From NCBI GenBank assembly GCA_034428715.1, contig DAOUHE010000061.1, positions 1 through 18,157 of the forward strand: a DNA stretch of 18,157 nucleotides, in the 5' to 3' direction. This DNA comes from Io17-Chloro-G2 sp034428715 (GTDB lineage Bacteria; Chloroflexota; Dehalococcoidia; Lucifugimonadales; UBA3495). Made by a program: the position numbers and the translations under genes. This document shows, piece after piece, positions 14,709 to 18,157 of the stretch. The notes under the pieces are model-generated. The model was given only the letters and a program-made list of their open reading frames with translations. It did not search any database and was not told the origin of the DNA. How positions within the stretch are numbered: the stretch's first letter is position 1; each line of letters starts with the position of its first letter.

Positions 14709-14737
14709 TTGACAGTGTGCTGGCGAGGCAATACACG
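14709..14737 (+). promoter_or_regulatory. Candidate promoter of the MetE-like/OsmC/rhodanese operon
   Basis: A perfect -35 TTGACA (14709-14714), 17-bp spacer and TACACG (14732-14737, a poor -10) lie about 36 bases before the ATG at 14774. The position immediately before a tight three-gene group supports it. AGGAG at 14761-14765 is the ribosome site for the first gene. Confidence 0.4.
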
Positions 14738-14773
14738 GCAAGGTAGATTCCCGGCCCGGTAGGAGAGATCAGC

Positions 14774-15937
14774 ATGGCACAAACACCCCTATTCCCCGTA
14801 ACCACCGTGGGTAGTTGGCCCAGGTCTACAGCTCTGATTCAGGCCCTTCGCATGAAGCAGTCCGGAGAAATGACCGCCGCGGAGTTCGACGCCCAGGCCG
14901 ACCAGGAAGTCTTGGCCGCCTTGCGCGCCCAGGAGGGCGCGGGGGTCGACATTGTTACCGACGGCGAGCAGAGACGGGACAATTTCTACTCCTTCGTGGT
15001 GGACAAGCTTTCAGGTATGCAGTTGATGAAGGTCTCCGACCTGCTCGACTACGCCAAGGACCGAGCCAGGATGGAAGAGGTGCTGCGGGCGCTGGACGTG
15101 CCAGCTTTCGCCATCAAGAGTCCTATTGTCGTAGGCAAGCTCCGCAAACGTGACGGACTGGCCCTGGACGAGTTGGCCTTCATGAAGAAGCACACCGATC
15201 GCCAGATCAAAATTCCCCTGCCCGGTCCCTACATGCTCACACGGTCCAGCTGGTTCGAGGGCCTTTCTGACAAGGTCTACGAGTCGCCTGAAGAGCTGGC
15301 CGAGGATGTAGTCAGTATTCTCAAAGAAGAGGTGATCTCCCTCCGGGACCAGGGGTGTGACTTCGTCCAGTTCGACGAGCCCATTCTCAGCCAGGTTGTG
15401 TTTGGGGAAGAGTCCACGGAGACCTTCATGTGCGCCTCCCTCCCACAACGAAGAGATCCTACTGAAGAGCTAGAGTTCGCGGTGCGGTTGATGAACGAGA
15501 CGATGGAAGGTATCACCGGGATCAAGACGGGCGTTCACGTGTGCCGGGGCAATTGGAGCCGACGGGAAGACGTGTTGCTAACGGGCAACTACGGTCCGAT
15601 GCTGCCCTTCCTGGTACAAATGAACATCGACCAATTGGTGCTGGAATGCGCTACGCCAAGAGCGGGGGAGATGGAAGTTTTTAAGGAGTACCGCAACGAG
15701 AAGGAAATCGGCCTTGGCGTGGTCAACCCCAGGACCGACGTGATAGAGTCCCCGGAAGAGATCGTGTCCAAGGTCAAAGAGATACTAGAGTACTTCGACC
15801 CGGACAAAGTGTACCTGAATCCCGACTGTGGCTTCGGCACCTTCGCCGAGCGCAACGTCAACACACCGGAGACCGCCGAGAAGAAACTCTTGGCCATGGT
15901 CCAGGCGGCGGCAAAGCTCAGGGCCGAATACGGCTGA
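14774..15937 (+). CDS. Cobalamin-independent methionine synthase (MetE) C-terminal-domain-like methyltransferase
   Basis: A 387-residue stand-alone version of the catalytic barrel of MetE; full MetE has about 750 residues with an extra N-terminal barrel. It begins with the family opening FPVTTVGSWPRS. All zinc ligands of MetE have equivalents: His255 and Cys257 (GVHVCRGN), Glu291 (LECATPRAG) and Cys352 (NPDCGFGT). It should therefore bind zinc and activate a thiol for alkyl transfer. DFVQFDEPILS is the usual conserved acidic strand. Short MetE-like proteins act on varied thiol or methyl donors (corrinoid proteins, small organosulfur compounds), so methionine synthesis is not assured. It heads an apparent operon with OsmC and rhodanese genes, pointing to sulfur chemistry. 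Good ribosome site (AGGAG) and a likely promoter upstream. Confidence 0.92.
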   Translation: MAQTPLFPVTTVGSWPRSTALIQALRMKQSGEMTAAEFDAQADQEVLAALRAQEGAGVDIVTDGEQRRDNFYSFVVDKLSGMQLMKVSDLLDYAKDRARMEEVLRALDVPAFAIKSPIVVGKLRKRDGLALDELAFMKKHTDRQIKIPLPGPYMLTRSSWFEGLSDKVYESPEELAEDVVSILKEEVISLRDQGCDFVQFDEPILSQVVFGEESTETFMCASLPQRRDPTEELEFAVRLMNETMEGITGIKTGVHVCRGNWSRREDVLLTGNYGPMLPFLVQMNIDQLVLECATPRAGEMEVFKEYRNEKEIGLGVVNPRTDVIESPEEIVSKVKEILEYFDPDKVYLNPDCGFGTFAERNVNTPETAEKKLLAMVQAAAKLRAEYG

Positions 15938-15951
15938 TCAGTGACCCGGAT

Positions 15952-15971
15952 GGGACCAATCCGATGGTCTC
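15952..15971 (+). other. Small hairpin between the MetE-like and osmC genes
   Basis: GGGACCA (15952-15958) can pair with TGGTCTC (15965-15971), seven pairs with one G-U and a 6-base loop, in the 66-bp gap between two co-directional genes. There is no T-tract, so it is more likely an mRNA processing or stability element than a terminator; it may also be chance. Confidence 0.22.
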
Positions 15972-16003
15972 TGAGGTAAAGCTATACATGGGAGGAGAAC
16001 ACC

Positions 16004-16537
16004 ATGACGCAGGAAGAGAACTTGAACGGGCTGCCCCGCGAGAAACTTATTGAAGTGCTTGAGTCGTTCAAGGACCCGGAAGTGTTCAATGCCGTCACCG
16101 GACCCTGGAAGTCCCGGGTGGTGTGGCAGGGAGGAATGAGGGCCAAGTCCTACATGAGGAACCACGACGTGGAGATGGATGAGCCCGGAGATTTGACGGC
16201 TACCGACGTGGCAGCCAGCGCCCACGAGCAAGTCCTTTCGGCGATGGGAAGCTGCATGACCGTGGGCTTCATAGTCAACGCCACCAAGCGCGGAGTCACG
16301 GTCCACGACCTGGAGATTGCCGTCGAAGGCTACTTCGACAACATTCGAAAGTGGGCCGGTGTAGAAGACTCGGGGAACCCGGGCTATGGCAAGATCAGCG
16401 CCAAGGCCTTTGTCAGGGCCGATGCCGATGAAGCAACTCTGAGAGATATCTGGCGGCTGGCGGTGGAAGGTTCGCCCGTGACACAAACGATCCGTCATGC
16501 CAACGAGGTTGACACCGACTTCGAAGTCGTTGGCTGA
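16004..16537 (+). CDS. OsmC family protein with a single active-site cysteine
   Basis: A 177-residue OsmC/Ohr-superfamily protein; members reduce organic hydroperoxides or act on sulfur compounds using reactive cysteines. The family helix is ATDVAASAHEQVLSAMGSCM followed by TVGFIVNATKRG, with the peroxidatic Cys84. The second cysteine, normally in a CPV/C-x-P loop near the C-terminus, is replaced by Ser157 (EGSPVTQTI), so the standard intramolecular disulfide cycle cannot occur. About 45 extra N-terminal residues precede the core. GGAGGAG (15991-15997) lies six bases before the ATG. The rhodanese gene starts inside its stop codon (TGATG). With a MetE-like protein upstream, a role in persulfide or thiol handling is plausible, but this is inferred from context. 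Confidence 0.88.
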   Translation: MTQEENLNGLPREKLIEVLESFKDPEVFNAVTGPWKSRVVWQGGMRAKSYMRNHDVEMDEPGDLTATDVAASAHEQVLSAMGSCMTVGFIVNATKRGVTVHDLEIAVEGYFDNIRKWAGVEDSGNPGYGKISAKAFVRADADEATLRDIWRLAVEGSPVTQTIRHANEVDTDFEVVG

Positions 16538-17310
16538 TGGCTACCTTCGTCACTGCGGACTGGGTGGCCCAGCGGCTGGGATCGTCAGAGTTCTTGGTGA
16601 TCGACACCCGGTATTCCATGCGCTACCTCATGGGTCACCTGAAAGCCGCCGTCAACGTGCCGCCGCCCAAGCTGCGAGACGCCGAAGGAAGGCTCCTCCC
16701 ACCGGAAGATCTTGCCGGCTTGTTCGGTGCGGCGGGCCTCGGTGATGACGTTACGCCGGTGCTTTACGATGGGTACGATGGCCGCAACGTTGCCTTGGCC
16801 GCCTGGGTACTGGAGTACCTTGGGCGGGATGACATCCACATCATGGACGTCGTATTCGACAAGTGGAAGGACCAGGGCCGGGAGATATTTTACCGCCCAG
16901 TACACTCGGAACGCCGGACGTTTGGCGTCAAAATCAACTCTTCGGTCAGAGCAGACCTAGCGGTCATACGGGACGCTAAAGACTTGGTGTTGGTGGATAC
17001 CAGGAGCCGGGAAGAGTACAACGGTGAGGCGGACGTTGATGAAAGGCCCGGACATATTCCGGGCGCGGTCAATCTCATTTGGCAGGAACTGGTGGGGCAA
17101 GACGGCCGGCTTCAGGCAGACGAGGAAGAGACCCGAAAGTCTCTCGATGCGGCGAACATTAAATCGAATGACCGCATAGTAGCCTACTGCAAAGTTGGTG
17201 CCAGGGCTTCGGTGGCTTATCTTGCCATGAAGCGCTTGGGGTACGACGTGAGACTGTATGCAGGGTCCTACGCGGAATGGGAGTCGAGCGGGCTACCGGT
17301 GGAGAAATAA
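16537..17310 (+). CDS. Sulfurtransferase with two rhodanese domains (N-terminal one inactive)
   Basis: A 257-residue tandem-rhodanese protein of the thiosulfate/3-mercaptopyruvate sulfurtransferase type. The N-terminal domain (about 1-125: FLVIDTRYSMRYLMGHLKAA) has Asp78 in YDGYDGRNVAL, where an active domain has Cys. The C-terminal domain (about 135-257: LVLVDTRSREEY, RPGHIPGAVNL) has Cys218 in the six-residue active loop CKVGAR, followed by ASVAYLAMKRLG and YAGSYAEWESSGLPVEK. One active C-terminal domain beside an inactive N-terminal one is the normal arrangement for this family, so the protein should transfer sulfane sulfur. Its ATG overlaps the osmC stop by one base (TGATG), which implies translational coupling. 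It closes the MetE-like/OsmC/rhodanese unit. Confidence 0.95.
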   Translation: MATFVTADWVAQRLGSSEFLVIDTRYSMRYLMGHLKAAVNVPPPKLRDAEGRLLPPEDLAGLFGAAGLGDDVTPVLYDGYDGRNVALAAWVLEYLGRDDIHIMDVVFDKWKDQGREIFYRPVHSERRTFGVKINSSVRADLAVIRDAKDLVLVDTRSREEYNGEADVDERPGHIPGAVNLIWQELVGQDGRLQADEEETRKSLDAANIKSNDRIVAYCKVGARASVAYLAMKRLGYDVRLYAGSYAEWESSGLPVEK

Positions 17311-17764
17311 TCCCGCCTCGAAGAGCCCGGAGCGATTCATTCAGCTTTCAAAAAGGCTAATCGCCCGGATACTCGCAGTCGGAGAGCTATTCGTCCGTCT
17401 TCTGAGACGCGCCGCTGAGCAACTCCAGGGACGAGCCCCCATCCAAGCGAGCAGCTATGGCACCGAGTATATATATCTGCCGTGTTGGTCTCGGGTCTTA
17501 CCGGTGGCGGAGCGTCCACCGGGTGCCACCGGAATCAGGTGCTGCGGAGTCGTTTGGATGAGAGTACGCTCGTGAATTACCCATCACTATTCGCGCATAG
17601 TGTTCGTAGCCCAGATAACACCCGTTTTGTGCAGACCTATGCCTAAATCGCTGGAATTGGCCAGCGACTCTTCCGGTCACAATGTTTCTGGCCCGTAGTA
17701 CCATTCAAGCTCAGAAGCGATATAATCCGTCCTGGATTGAGTTCGACGGTAAAGGAGCAAGGGC
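17311..17764. other. 454-bp intergenic region, no gene recognised
   Basis: No gene recognised. One plus-strand frame is open from about 17480 to the TAA at 17645-17647 (AVLVSGLTGGGAST near its start), but it has no start signal and no family resemblance. A perfect 7-bp inverted repeat, TCGCTGG (17648-17654) with CCAGCGA (17661-17667), lies upstream of the nitroreductase promoter; without a T-tract its role is unclear. No clear terminator follows the rhodanese gene. Confidence 0.35.
17698..17726 (+). promoter_or_regulatory. Candidate promoter of the nitroreductase gene
   Basis: A perfect -10 TATAAT (17721-17726) lies 38 bases before the ATG, with a poor -35 (GTACCA, 17698-17703) at 17-bp spacing. 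AAAGGAG (17751-17757) is the ribosome site for the ATG at 17765. Confidence 0.45.
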
Positions 17765-18157
17765 ATGCCGGAAGAAATCGGATTGTTCGAAGCCATCAAC
17801 TCTCAAAGAGCTATACGGGAATTCAAGCCCGACCCGGTCCCCGACGAGTTGATCCAAAAGCTCATCGAGCCGGCAACGAAAGCCCCCAGCGGCTCCAATA
17901 GGCAAGGCTGGATGTTCCTGGTCGTCAAGGATGTTGAGTTGAAGCGCAAGATTGGCGATTACTATAATCGCGCCAGAGAGTCGAGGTATGGCGGCGACGC
18001 ACCGGCCTCCAATGTGTTCCGGCTCGTAGAAGGGCCGCCTCCAACTACATGGCTGAGCACCTTCACGAAGTACCGGTGCTGATTCTGGCGTGTATCGAGC
18101 ATGACGGATCACCCAGCACCATGAGCCGAGGTGGCTCGATATACCCCGCGGTGCAGA
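17765..18157 (+). CDS. Nitroreductase family protein, frameshifted and cut by window end
   Basis: N-terminal part of an FMN-dependent nitroreductase (NAD(P)H oxidoreductase for nitro, quinone or halogenated compounds, or FMN reduction). Family features are LFEAINSQRAIREFKPDPVP (the FMN-phosphate-binding R-x-x-R-x-F), then KLIEPATKAPSGSNRQGWMF. The first frame runs to TGA 18080-18082, but from about 18034 the family sequence is found in another frame, SNYMAEHLHEVPVLILACIE, then SPSTMSRGGSIYPAVQ, which runs off the window. The junction GAAGGGCCGCC would be restored by one more G in the GGG run at 18032-18034 (giving E-G-A-A-S-N-Y-M), so a single-base deletion, real or a sequencing error, explains the break. 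The gene continues past 18157. Confidence 0.85.

Noticed and set aside
15011..15448. 145-codon minus-strand open frame
   Set aside because: Antisense to the MetE-like gene within its conserved barrel; codon-bias shadow.
15938..16498. 186-codon minus-strand open frame
   Set aside because: Antisense to the osmC gene, whose Shine-Dalgarno and conserved core are clear.
17498..17704. 68-codon minus-strand open frame in the gap before the nitroreductase
   Set aside because: No ribosome site, no family resemblance and it overlaps the promoter region of the nitroreductase gene.

Overview
The window looks like a metagenome-derived chromosomal segment from a Chloroflexota bacterium, most likely a SAR202 or other Dehalococcoidia-type lineage. 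This is inferred from the gene mix (NtaA/SnaA/DszA-type flavin monooxygenase, tandem NIPSNAP protein, stand-alone MetE core, OsmC, double rhodanese, nitroreductase) and from end fragments that resemble the kinase/cyclase-TPR regulators common in that phylum. No rRNA, tRNA, CRISPR array or insertion sequence was seen.

Left third (1-4.3 kb), a signalling region that is largely decayed. A NarL/FixJ-type response regulator is cut by the left edge. It is followed by an intact stand-alone cyclic-nucleotide-binding protein (993-1457) and a decayed second cyclic-nucleotide-binding gene (2128-2480). On the minus strand there is a metallo-beta-lactamase-fold protein resembling class II cyclic-nucleotide phosphodiesterases (2500-3276). 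Upstream of it on the same strand are two broken receiver-domain genes joined by a TAATG stop/start overlap (3372-3727 and 3727-3999), and above those a broken Ser/Gly-rich coding tail with a 24-bp tandem repeat. I read the minus-strand set as a former receiver-receiver-phosphodiesterase operon; only the phosphodiesterase-like gene is still intact.

Middle (4.4-10.2 kb). A large SF1 helicase-nuclease of the DUF4011-helicase-Vsr-like-DUF3320 type (an antiviral candidate family) has lost its N-terminal half, including Walker A. It also carries an in-frame amber codon at 4816-4818 and a frameshift near 6572. A short membrane-protein remnant follows, then an intact minus-strand tex gene whose upstream region holds a perfect 10-bp inverted repeat overlapping a TATAAT.

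Right part (10.4-18.2 kb), metabolic genes all on the plus strand: tandem NIPSNAP, a RidA-like protein lacking the catalytic Arg, an FMN-dependent monooxygenase, a dual-specificity-type phosphatase, a tight MetE-like/OsmC/rhodanese group (14774-17310) with its own promoter and a TGATG overlap, and the start of a nitroreductase with a one-base frameshift. Two short remnants, at 10480-10569 and 14312-14503, look like the N- and C-terminal ends of the kinase/cyclase-TPR regulator family and flank the NIPSNAP-to-phosphatase block.

The most notable observations are the buried decayed receiver and cyclic-nucleotide-binding genes, the eroded helicase-nuclease defence gene, and the compact MetE-like/OsmC/rhodanese operon of unknown substrate. 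All family assignments come from reading motifs by eye; no database search was run.
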